Part shown: one piece after another, positions 53,726-64,000 of the stretch
How the letters are laid out: each line of letters opens with the position of its first letter
Numbering within the stretch: position 1 is the stretch's first letter
NCBI GenBank assembly: GCA_032358165.1
Contig: JAALGY010000062.1
Location: 992,001-1,056,000 of the forward strand
Origin: Diplosphaera chodatii
Lineage: Eukaryota > Chlorophyta > Trebouxiophyceae > Prasiolales > Stichococcaceae
Length of the DNA stretch: 64,000 nucleotides
Direction of reading: 5' to 3'
The notes under the pieces: generated by a model
Seen by the model: only the letters and a program-made list of their open reading frames with translations
Told to the model about the DNA's origin: nothing
Databases searched by the model: none
Made by a program: the position numbers and the translations under genes

Positions 53726-56700
53726 GTACGGTAGCCGTACCTCGGCCTGAACGTACAGGATAGGCAGCAGTCAGAAACAATTAAAGCGCACAATACTGAT
53801 TGGGAAACGCTGCAGCGCAGCACCAAAGGCCTGCACTCCGCCAGACAAGCAAGTTGTGCAAGCTGCGATGCACTGCAGAGCATTGCCATTGCCAGCGAGT
53901 GAGCAGTGTATACAGGCTCACTGAGGCCGTAGTGCGCCGGCCACTGCGAGCGGTGTTGCTGCCGGACGATTGCAGTCCGACACTGCCAGCGGAGGGTGCC
54001 GCTGCAAGTGGTGCCGCTGCTGCCGCCACCACCTGGAGCGGTGCATGAGACACGCGCCCCTGCTGGCCACTGAATGGCGAGCTGAGCTGCTGCGCAGCTG
54101 GGATGCTGGGCATTGCTGGCTCAGGCGACTCAAGCTTCGCCAGTATTCCATCCAGCCTGATGTGCGACGATGAACATAGCTGAGCGGCTGCTCAATTGAT
54201 GGGCAGAACACACCGTGGTGCGACTATGTCAGGCACATGCAGCAAGGCCAGACGCCACGTGAAGGGTGCCATCATAAACAAACATTGCTATGCAAGGTGG
54301 TCTCCAAACAATTGTGCGCACCGCTTCAGTACGTCTGCAATGGTCGGTCGACGACGAACATCGCGCATCAGCATAAGCTCCAGCAGCGGCAAGACTCCTG
54401 GAAGGTCTTTCACGGCTTCCTGTTTGGAGCGTTACTATGGGGATTCAGTTGCCAGCCATGAAATGTCGCTGCTTGTGCGAGACTGAGCATGTCAAAATCG
54501 TGATGCATGTCAGAGTGCAGGTCGTGCCGACCCGGCTTGGGTTCGTCACAAACTCACCGCATGTTCAGGAGGCAGCACGGCGCCGCTGTCACGGGTGACA
54601 CGCATAAAGAACCGGATCCAGTCAGGGTCGTGGAAAAGGAAGCGCCCTGTGACCAACTCATACAGCAGGCATCCCAGGCTCCAGATGTCGCTGGCAGCAC
54701 CTGCTTGCAGGGAAGCGTATGTTGGTGCAGCTAGATATGCAGAGCAGGGGCATGGAGCTGGCTGCCACGCTTGCAAACGGCTTGCAACACAGGATGACGC
54801 CCTTGTATGTGCAACACAGCTGATTGTGTACCAACCTGCTCCCTCCCGCTTGCGACGGTCATAGCTGTCACGGGTCGTCTTGCACGCATTGGCCACCAGC
54901 AGCATCTCGGGGCTCTTGACACACTCTGTGCCGCGGTTGCGTGTCGTGACAGCACTGCCTGGGCTGAGGTCGCCAAACGCACGAGACTCTCCGAAGTCTG
55001 CCAGTACCACCTGCTTGCAGCGCTGTGGCGTGAGCACCTGCCACCTGACACACATCAGGTGCTGCATGACACTGTGGTGGCCTTGGCACAGCGCCAGTGG
55101 GGCCAACTTGGTCGCAGAAACCTGCGCAGACGCCAAGCTGGCAAATGCCATACCCGAAAGGGCGGGTGTGATGTGCCAGCCGTGGGGTTCCAGACGTCTG
55201 CGGGTGCGCCCAGCGGCTCCACCAGCACGTTGTCGCATTTGAGGTCGAAGTGCACGACGTTGGCCCTGTGCATGCTCTGCATATGCAATACGAGCATGTG
55301 GCGGACAACAGCACGGGGCATGCGCCATCGCTAACTCAGTGTCGTCTCAGCACGGTTTGTATGCAAGGACAGACACACCTGCACAGCACGCAACACGTCG
55401 CCGAAGACAGCCAGGTACAGCCGCAAATGTGGCTCCGGGTCCGTCGGCAGGGCCGCCCGCCACTGTGCCAGGCTGCATTCGTACCGTCGCAGCACCAGCA
55501 CAAAGCTGTCGCCCTCCACACCATAGTCCCACAGCTGCAGCGAGCATACACAGCGCATGAAGCAGCATTGCACATTTGCATCAGCAGCCTTGGGCACACA
55601 GACAATGTGGCAGTGATAACCACCGTCACAAGGGATTCAGACGGCCTGCCTCGTTCTGATGAGTCACCTGGCAGACCACGGGAGAGTGCGCAAACGACTC
55701 GAGGAGTGTGACCTCCGAGAAGGCGTCCACCAGTGCATGGCCATCATGCACGCTGGATGGCATGTCTGTCACTTTGAGTGCCACGCCTGTCTCTGGCCTG
55801 CCAAGCGCCGGTGCCTCCGCTCGCAGGACCTACGCAGCATCTCTTTCGTGGGTTGGCTTTCGACATGAATTGCGAACGACCGGTTACACACTTCCCCTGC
55901 TGTCGGATGAGGTGGAGTCACTCACATGAGCATAAGCGCCACGTGCAATCCGGCTGCGCTGCGTGTACAGGCCACCATTGAAGAGGCATCGGCACAGCAG
56001 CCGCAGAAGCCGCGGGCCGCCAGACCCTATTGTGCGAGACCTCTCCAGCAGCGGCGCCACAATGCTGGCGTTGCTGCACATGTTGATGCCAGGTCTCACA
56101 AGTGGTAGGTTGCCAATTGAATGATAGCACGCACAACTGCAAGTGGACGCTTCTGCTGACAGCAGGCCACGCTGCAGCAAAGCTTGGGCACAAGGCACGA
56201 ACTGCATGCTGGAACAGTCCTCACCTGGAATGCTCGAGGTGGTGCTGCAGGATGTATGGCACATTCTGAGCTTTACGCTCAGTGCGTTCACCGTCAGTGT
56301 ACATCGCATCCAGGCTGCCGTCAGGCCGCAGCAGTAGGCTGACCACCTGCACGAGCAATGTTGGGTACAGCTTGCAGTTGGCACCCAGTGCACAGGCCTC
56401 ATTGCGATGGGTGGTGTTCAACGTTGGCCATCCGAACTGCAGGCCCAAGCTGGCATGACCCACCAGCTCCAGTACAGCAAGGTGAAGTTGATGATCAGTA
56501 TACACCCGACGCTGCGCGCGCTCGATGTTGTAGTCCATTGGGCCAATGGTGTCATACTCCTCTGCAGCATGGCCAAATGGGTCGTGGCTGTTACCCTCCT
56601 GATCATGAAGAGCACAACACCTACGCTGCACAGTGCGCTCGTTCAGCAAACGACACTCTTGATCGGAGACAGAACGTACCCATCGCCTGCAATGGGCGGT

Positions 56701-59700
56701 GCACTGCCTGCATCTTGCCGATGGCAAAGGTGGCGCCCTCCATCGCGCTCAGCACTCGCGACCCCTGGCGCTGCGACTGTGGAAGCAGGCCCGCGTCGCT
56801 GCCAGCCTCAGCAGCATGCTGCCAGCTGTCATCCGCGGTCTGGTCGCTGTACTCGCGGGGCGCCTCATCGACGTCCAGCTTGGGGACGAGCATCGAGCTG
56901 CAGCGCAGGCCACTGGCTGGCACCGACACCGCTGCGGCTGGGACGATGGGAGAGCGTGGGGAGGAGGCTGCGCTGCCACCAGACTCGCTGTCGCTCTGTG
57001 TGCAGCAGGCTTTGTGGAGTCACATACACTGACATGAAGCCGGCAGCACGCAGCATTTACGACAACAACACATCGCCACCGCTCAATGGCTGCAGCACTT
57101 GCCTCTTGCTGCTGCAGGGCATCCAGCCGCTCCAGGTCGGCCTCCAGGTCGCCTGTAAACTGGAAGCCCTCCGGCACATCCATGCCAGCAGGCGCAGCCA
57201 ATGTTCGGGGCGAATGCTGAGCGCTGCCGCTGTTGCCATCGCTGTAGTCGTCATCATGGTTGTCGTCAGAGCCGTCACCTGTTTCTGAGCCCCCAGAGCG
57301 CAGGCTGCTGCCGCCAGGCGACAGGATGCTGCCGCCAGGCTCGCCACACGGGCCATATCCGACGGAGCCTGCTATCATTCCTGCTGGCAGCGAGCTGCGA
57401 GCGGCGCCAGCAGTCTCTGACACGGGTGGCGTGGTGACTGCTGCGGGACTGCTGCTGGCTGCTGATTGCTGCGTGGGACTGAGGAGGGTGGCAAGCGAGC
57501 TGGCAGGTGCAGCGCCGAACTGCATGTCGCATCACACAACGCTCGCTCTTATATTTGAGGCATGCAGATGCACATTATGCCATCCACTTGCCGGCTGCAC
57601 CACAAGGCACCCACCTTCTCCGGGCTGGGCCCAGGGCTGCCACGCAGTGCAAGGCTGAGTCCGCCGCTGAGGCTGCGGCTGGGGCTGCCAGTGGGCGGCT
57701 GCGGCTGCGGCGGCATGTCCATCGACCGCCGCCGCGGCTTGTCGGGGCTGCCGTCCTGCCGTGACCGCGTGGCGGCTGCCGACCTGGTAGGACTGCAGGC
57801 AATTACTGGGGCCCCCAGAACTGCGACAGAGTGCGGCGGGGATGCAACTGGCGTGGGCGGCCCACTCATGCCTCCATCTGCCCCGCCAGGTCCCAGGCGG
57901 CTGCACGTGCCGAGTTGTGATTGTGAGGTGGATGTCTGAAGGCAGCGCTGCAGCTGCACCATGGACGCACTGGTACACGTTTGACGACAAGGCACCTGTT
58001 AGCTGCACGGTGTGAAGCCCTTCGGCTGCTGGGCGGCCGTCCGCCACCTGTGGACTCAGTGACATGGCCACCTTTGCCGCTGAGAGCCAGCCGGGGAATG
58101 GCCGCTGCAGACGATGGCGGCACCGCCACACGCTGCGCTGGCGTCTGAGGGCGCCCGCTGCCTAGACTGTCAGCGTTGCTGCGAGCGCTGGTCGAACCAG
58201 CCCTACGACGAGTAAGCAACGTTGATTTACATGACGGTTTTGGTACTTGCCGAGTATAAAACTGACCGGTTGTACACGGCATATCATGCTGAGAGGCTCA
58301 CCTGTGGCCTGTGCCTGATACAGCGTCCCTGCTGCTCTTGCCTCTGCCGCTACCAGGCTGACCGCGTGCTGAGCGGCGGCTGCGGGCGCCCCCGCCGCCG
58401 CTGTCTCTGCCGGAAACCAGGTTCAAAGAGGGCACTGCTGGCGGTCTGGCAGACGGCGGCGCTGCGCCAGGTGGCTGCGAGCCGTCAGGCTGGCCGACAG
58501 GCGCTGATGTGGCCGGCGTACGGGGGGACGCGTCAGAGTCGTAATCAGAATCACGCCCTGTGGCCTGCAGGTGCACCACATGCTGCTATGTTGACAGGAA
58601 CAGGGTACTTCCGTGCTGGACAGCACCACCACATGGAATCAGAGCGCCTGCTTCAGGCAACGCCGTACCAAGCAAGCTGTGTGGGAACACCACCACAAGG
58701 GCAACCTGCACCTCACTAGGGGCCCCGTCCTCGCCCATCCAGGTGATGGACCTGTTGCTGCGGGAGCTACGCAGCCCGCCCTGCCCTCCAGCCGGGCTGC
58801 TGCCAGACGCCCCTCGAGACGCCAGGTCCAGCGGTGGGATGGGGCGGGAGGAAGACGGCGCACGACTGCCCAGCGGCAGCATCGGCACTGCGCCAAGGCC
58901 GCGCGTCGAGGCATCCAGCTCCATGCTGCTCCGCTTACTCACTGGCAGTGAGCTGCGCCGCTCCATCTACACGCATGGACTGGCGTCATGCAACCAGCTT
59001 TGCTACCTCAAAGACTTGGTGGACAGCCCAGGGCCCAACAGTAGTGACACAGCATCTGATGCACAGGTCCACCCACCGAGGATGCCTGGGACCGCGCGCT
59101 GTTGAGCGTGCTGCCTGCCTCAGAGCGGCGGCCGGTCAGCAGCTGTGCCGGTGCCACTGCTGCCTGCGACGTAGAGTACTGCGGTCTCGGGAACATGCCG
59201 TCATTGGAGCAACGGCTGGAGCAGGATGAAGGCATGCTGCCTGTCACTAACATTCTGACGTCACCACCTGCAGCTCTAGATCTAGCTCCGCTGCCAGGTA
59301 TGGCATGACGCGCAGGTGCTGGAAGCGGCGGCGTGTCAACATGCTGCACCGCCTGGCAATGGCGGCAAGCGCCTGCACGTCAGGCTGCCTGTGTCATTGT
59401 GGTTGCTGCAAAGGCATGTGCTGCTTGTGCAGGGTTCAAATTGGTAAGAAGGTGACTGCAGCAGAATGTCGAGCACAGCTAGCAGACCTGGACATGGCCA
59501 CATGCCGCATCCAGCATTGCCCTGTCATGCCCTGGCGAGTTGTAGAATTTCAAGAACTGCTTGAAGTGCAGGTACACATACATACTGGCAACCCCTTCGT
59601 CACTGGAAAATGGATTCCCTACGGGCACACAAAAGAAGGGGAGCTCGGGGCAAAGCCGATCCGACAGTGCGCATGCAAGCTGCACCTCGGATATGTCAGC

Positions 59701-62700
59701 AAAGCAACATGTTGATGCCACACCGATCAATTGATTTGGCGTGGCTCTTTGGTGTGGCTCAATTGATTGTTGCATTGCCACACCTTGAGCACCAAACATC
59801 GCTGCTGCAGCAGCAAGTGCTTCCTGCTGAAGCGTGGCACCAGCGCTGTTGCGCTTGCCTGCGGCAGCTGGATCTGCTAGCAGCAGCTGCAGCAGCGCAT
59901 CTGGTGGCACAACGAGGGCACTCAGGGCAGAGAAGGCTTCGGCTCGTGATAGCTGCTCCCCGTCCTCCATTGTTGCAAGCACATCATCGGCGTGCGGCTT
60001 TGTGTTTGCAGCAGCCTGCAGATCAGGGCACGCAACGTTTGGAGCTACATCCACAGCGGGCCCCTCGTCTGCAGCATGGTGCCGAAGACGAACCATACCT
60101 GGTCAACTGCTGGCTGGCGGCCAGCTAGCGCTGCCACTGCCGCCGCAAAGTGCAGCGAAGCTGTCACTGCAGCCACTTCAGCAGCGCTGTACCCAGCGAT
60201 TTCAGGCTTCAATGCCGCAAGCCTGGCGATCGGTGCAAGCAGACGTGCAGCCGCTTGTTCGCCGATTGCAAGCTTCAGCATCTGAGCACCCAGCGCAGGA
60301 GTGCGGCACTGCGCAGCCAGCGCTGCATGCATCTCCAGCACCGACGCAGCAACTTGCAGCCATGGTCCCATTGGGCCCTGCTTTGATGTGCGCAGGGCCG
60401 CCTGCACCGAAAGCAGGCATGCCTGATCAGCTGGTGCATTTACTCCAAAAACGAAGTGTGAACAAACAGTCGGCATTCAAAACTTCAACAACACCCCAAA
60501 CTCAAGCTGTTGGGTCAATCCCAAGTCTACCTGCAAGCATCGGAACTGCACTTCGCAGTGCTGAAGCACAGTTTCAGAGGCGTCTGCTCCATTTACACAG
60601 CTAATGGATGCTGCCAGCAAGCGCAGCAACCCCGCCACTGTGGAGGGATTGTTGCCCAGCAGGGGCTGTGCAACCAAGGGTGCCAAAGCCTGCGCAATTT
60701 CTGCCGCCAGCACCGCGCAGCTCGACTCTGCGCAATGGTCAAGTGGAGCATGGTCGCAACCTTGGTCAACGTGCGACCGTACATGCGTGCCTGATACAAG
60801 TACCCGCAAGGCACAGTGAGAACAATGGGGTGAAGACCTCTGGGCGAGTGCTGAGGCGAGCCGCCAGCAGCTTCATTGGTGACAGACACTGTTGCCTCCT
60901 CCAATGTCACTGACAGCTGTTGCCTGTGCAGCTGAGTGGTATTCCAGTGCACCATCTGGATCAGTTGACTCCACAGCACCCCGCTGCACTCTCCGTTGGC
61001 CGCCTTGTACAGCAGCAGACATGTGGTCAGCTGCCAGTAACCTGTTTCGTGTCCAGGCCTGCTCAGACTCATTAGTGAGCGCCCAACATGTTGACTGTTT
61101 GCACCAACAAACTATAGTTGGTACTCACCATCTGCACCAGAGTGGTGACCAGCACAGGAGAGGCTTTGGTGCTCCTCTGCCGTGCTGTTGCAAATGGCAT
61201 GCTGTCCAACTGCCCCAGAGCTTGCAGCAAGAGGCTCTGCGTGGTGTGCTGCCACGGCGTTTCCTGCTTGGGGGCGTGCAGCCAGGTGATGTGAGTGAGC
61301 ACATCGAGTGAACGCATGGGCAAGGTCTGCATGTTCGAGTTTGAAGTCAGCCAGCAGACCTGTTTCTGGGAAACCGGAATGCGGGGTGTGGCGGTGCGGC
61401 TGCGGGCTGACAGGGGTGGACGCGCTGACATCGGACCAGCGCTGGCTGCGTCGTCATCATCATCCAATGCTGCCTGCTCAGGTGAGCATACCGAGAGGCT
61501 GAGAGGATGCTGCCTGGCATTGCACAGGCAGGCTGTGACACCGTTCCGTGCTGACTCTGCGACTTTGCTCACCGCTCCTCCGTCAGAATCGCTGCTGACC
61601 TCATCATCGCTCCTTGTCGCAATGCAGTGCGAGGCCAGCCCCTCAGAGCGCTCGTTGACGTGGCTCCGACCTGCAGCACAAAGTCAACAACAGATGTTGC
61701 CAGCTTGCAAACCTGAGGTTGTGATGCACATCGTGAAAAGCTTTCGCCCGCGTGCAGCACTGTCATGATGGACGCCATAACCGCGTTGTGACACCATGTG
61801 GAACCTGGGTTCAAATCGAAGGATGCAGCAAGTTGCGAGCGCCGATGGTGTCCGACGACTGCTGTCATGTCGCTGATGACCAGGGCCTCGCCAATAGCTT
61901 CACCCAGCGACGCCAGCTCTGCCTTTGCGGTGCTGTTGTGCGGCCTGAGGTGGATGCATGCACCTCACGCTCTGCTGCAAGCGACTTGATGCGTGGATGA
62001 TCGTGAGGAGCTAGCGATGGGGCGACGCAATCACACAAGATCAGTCAGCTGTTGATGACAAGGTACCTGCTCTGGCCCAGAAAGAATGGAGCAGGAGAGG
62101 GCTTTGGTGAGGGCGCTGGCGAGTTCCAGCTGCTGCCAGCACGCCGTGATGATCGGGTGAGGCCGACAACTGGCACAGCCAGTGCCCCCGGCGGCAGGTT
62201 GAGCCTCGGCACCCCTGGCAGCTGTCCGTCCAGGGAGGTGCTTGTGTGCAGCATAGTGCTGCCTGTTGCAGCAGAGCCCGATGCTGACAGTTGACGCCGC
62301 ACTGCCTCAGGGCTGCTGGCCGACAGACTTCTGGTAGCGGTGCCGCCTGCATGATGAAAGAATGCTGTGTTGGCTGCTTTGCATTCAGGGGTCAGTGCAG
62401 GTGCATGCATTGTTTGCATTAATGGCAACAGACAGATCGTCTTGGGCAACAGCAGCCGACCTGCGGTGCTGCACAAATTGTCGCTGGGTCCAGCTTGCAG
62501 CAGTGACTGTTGCCCCGGATCACGTCCCTGCTGTGGCGCAAGCACCCGCACAAGCTGCTCCAGGAGCACGTCCCTGAATCCCTGCTCAGCTGCCACCTGT
62601 AAAGGGTAACAATCATTCATCTCAGCATGCGAATATGATGCGCGACTGTAAACGCAGGCGTCCAGCCGACCTACCAACAACCAGGCCGACTCATGTGTCA

Positions 62701-63268
62701 TGTGTGCACCCACACTTCTCTGGGGTGTGTACAAACCTTGCAAGTGATGGGCAGGTCCAGTGCCGAGACCAGCAACTGGTACAGCGCTGGGCTGCTCGCC
62801 TCGGAACTTGCATCACGCACTTCGGCTGCCACTTCTGACAGGAACTGCTCGGCCGCCCAAGCACCAGCATGTGCATCATTCAGCAGCGCTGCAAGAGCCC
62901 GGCTGGCATATGCCACCTGAGAACAAGGATACCAAACAAACGGCGTCGGACGACAGTACCGAACCTGCAGCTGATCGCCAGACGCTTTGGATTGATGTCT
63001 CATTTGAACACCAAGCACAGCCGATGCCAATTCCTGTGCGCATTTAGATGGGCGGTCACCTGCTGCGCAGCCTCATCGACAGGTGCCGCAGTTATGCCAG
63101 CAGTGATCGCTCGCACGGCGCCAGCTGCCACCCAGGAGCCGGCGCAGTTGGGGTCTGCACGGCCGCGCTTTGCAGCATGGAGGAGACGCAGCAGGCCGCA
63201 CTGCCGCTGCGCTGGGTTGGACGACCGCAGCTCCGCAATGTCTGTTGCGCTGGGCACATCTGATGCTG
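52745..63268 (-). CDS. Multi-exon gene: ARM/HEAT-like region, protein kinase domain, phosphatase-like C-terminus (5' end not fixed)
   Basis: A chain of minus-strand coding segments bounded by GT-AG signals runs through this interval. Order from the N-terminus: helical repeats (63268 down to about 60050), Ser/Pro/Gly/Arg-rich linkers (about 59350-56680), a conserved segment (56598-56225), a full kinase domain (about 56136-54322), an Ala/Ser-rich linker (54160-53930), and a phosphatase-like end with TAA/TAG-type stop at about 52745. Treating it as one gene rests on continuous strand, spacing and domain order. Two genes cannot be excluded. The start codon may lie beyond 63268 or outside the window. 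The kinase family was not identified. Confidence 0.65.
54322..56136 (-). other. Eukaryotic protein kinase domain, seven exons
   Basis: Exons by eye: 55926-56136, 55668-55786, 55379-55534, 55154-55330, 54836-55037, 54558-54700 and 54322-54397. They give, in order: the glycine-loop variant RIARGAYAHV; VALKV with the ATP-binding Lys and a helix-C Glu in FSEVTLLESF; a lobe segment LWDYGVEGDSFVLVLRRYE; the catalytic loop NVVHFDLKCDNVLV (HFD in place of HRD); ADFGES; RGTECVKSPEM as the activation-segment end; SDIWSLGCLLYELVTG; and LMRDVRRRPTIADVL. All residues needed for phosphotransfer are present, so the kinase is probably active. HFD is an uncommon but known variant. Confidence 0.85.
56225..56598 (-). 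other. Conserved exon upstream of the kinase domain
   Basis: This 374-bp exon encodes a non-repetitive stretch (EGNSHDPFGHAAEEYDTIG, HLAVLELVGHASLGLQFGWP, LYPTLLVQVVSLLL) between AG at its upstream edge and GT at its downstream edge. The hydrophobic helices resemble the ARM-like part rather than the linkers. Confidence 0.55.
56681..59350 (-). other. Low-complexity linker exons of the kinase gene
   Basis: Several exons (about 56681-56998, 57084-57522, 57621-57955, 57995-58200, 58320-58579, 58700-58966 and 59100-59340) encode Ser, Pro, Gly, Arg and Ala-rich sequence with many SP and RS pairs (for example SPSRSLSGGLSL, RSSRSNRSITWMGED) and an acidic patch DDNHDDDYSDGN. This is expected to be disordered and a likely phosphorylation target. 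Exon edges are approximate. Confidence 0.5.
59800..63268 (-). other. ARM/HEAT-like helical N-terminal exons
   Basis: Exons such as 63060-63268, 62740-62918, 62067-62596, about 61700-61960, 61130-61400, 60840-61060, 60490-60720, 60110-60440 and 59830-60060 encode Leu/Ala-rich helices in the rhythm of ARM or HEAT repeats (IAELRSSNPAQRQCGLLRLL, ASRALAALLNDAHAGAWAA, RAEAFSALSALVVPPDALL, MLKLAIGEQAAARLLAPIA). 62067-62596 ends in a Ser/Pro-rich tail. A scaffold or protein-binding role is inferred. Repeat number was not determined. Confidence 0.5.
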
Positions 63269-64000
63269 CGCAAGACCACGATATGGGTTGGAACACCGGC
63301 GGAAGCAGAACGTGAAAGGCAGCCGCACAACCACCGTCCACATGTTTTGCATTGATGGGACTAGCGCGCACCATGGGTGTGCTGGCCTCCCTGCTCTCCA
63401 GAGTGCTGATTGCCCATGCCACCAGAGTCACGTAGATCCAGACATGTGCGGATGCGTTGCCGGCAGAACCAGCAGTTCAGCACACCAAGCGGTGCTCATT
63501 CATGGTATCGGCTGTGGAGTTCAACAGATGTGAGTCTGCACTGATCCCGCTCGCAGGGTGTGGCGCCGGCCAACACATGCTCATATTGCAGAGAAGCCTA
63601 CTGCTGAATGTGTCACGGTGCAAACGGCATCGCCACCACGCGTGGGCGTTTGTAAAGAGGTGTCGAGGTTTTCGAAACCAGCTGGCATCAGGGGCCTGAC
63701 CATGGTGCGCACGTGGGCTGTCTTGGACGAGGTCGTCAGATGCAAAGCCAAGGTCCTGCAATGGCGAGACGGGGCGTGCAAGTACCTGATTGCACGCACA
63801 ACACCCAGACATCTGATCCCAATCAACATATGCTGCTGAACTGGCTGACTGTATCTTGCGGGAAGCATTCGCATAGCTTCATCTTCCTCCATTGGCTTAT
63901 CTGACATCCTCAGCATCCACATCAATCACCCTCCCACTGCCGTGTAGCCCACCATCGCTGCGCGGAGCAACATGGATGCGGCCGCCACCAGGCAGGTACA
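63269..64000 (-). other. Right-edge region, possible upstream exons
   Basis: Minus-strand open stretches exist (about 63477-63812 and 63581-63925, and a short Gly-rich stretch at 63960-64000), but none was tied to the next exon by a confident splice pair. It may contain introns and the first exons of the gene or its promoter. Confidence 0.3.

Overview
The window reads as nuclear DNA of a GC-rich eukaryote, most likely a green alga (Chlorophyta, possibly Trebouxiophyceae). The right flank is a gene with many short exons separated by GT-AG introns of about 100-300 bp. The left four fifths is a nest of self-inserted LINE retrotransposons, the arrangement described for Zepp clusters of Chlorella/Coccomyxa and ZeppL clusters at the putative centromeres of Chlamydomonas. 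Taxon and centromere identity are inferences from this organisation. No bacterial operon, tRNA gene, rRNA gene or CRISPR array was seen.

Positions 1-52070 consist almost entirely of three repeat families in both orientations. LINE-A is an APE-type LINE of about 5.5 kb: a 394-bp 5'UTR, ORF1 (coiled coil plus RRM-like), ORF2 (endonuclease, reverse transcriptase, Cys/His finger), a 3'UTR with a stem-loop, and a short TGTCAA-type tail. Element B is a retroelement 3' end with a (CAAA)n tail, 11-12 bp target duplications and an internal minisatellite. Element C is a SINE-like unit of about 230 bp with a perfect Pol III box-B match, often inserted as a partial head-to-tail dimer. One LINE-A copy (1893-6984) has both ORFs open. 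A second full-length copy (42155-48518) is broken only by two younger LINE-A insertions. ORF1 and ORF2 share a reading frame separated by one TAG that is followed by a strong hairpin, and ORF2 has no early ATG, so stop-codon readthrough is a strong hypothesis.

The nest grew in at least two ways. Single insertions are marked by target duplications (3-7 bp for LINE-A). Whole composite blocks were also duplicated by unequal exchange: four related units between 17303 and 39270, and an approximately 9.2-kb duplication covering 39271-42154 and 48519-51118. Several occupied/empty site pairs give the relative order of events.

The nest ends abruptly at 52070. After about 0.7 kb without a recognisable gene, a minus-strand multi-exon gene fills the rest of the window. 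It appears to encode, in order, an alpha-helical ARM/HEAT-like N-terminal part, long Ser/Pro/Gly-rich linkers, a complete eukaryotic protein kinase domain, and a C-terminal segment resembling a dual-specificity phosphatase without the catalytic Cys/Arg loop. Exon borders were judged by eye and the 5' end of the gene was not fixed.
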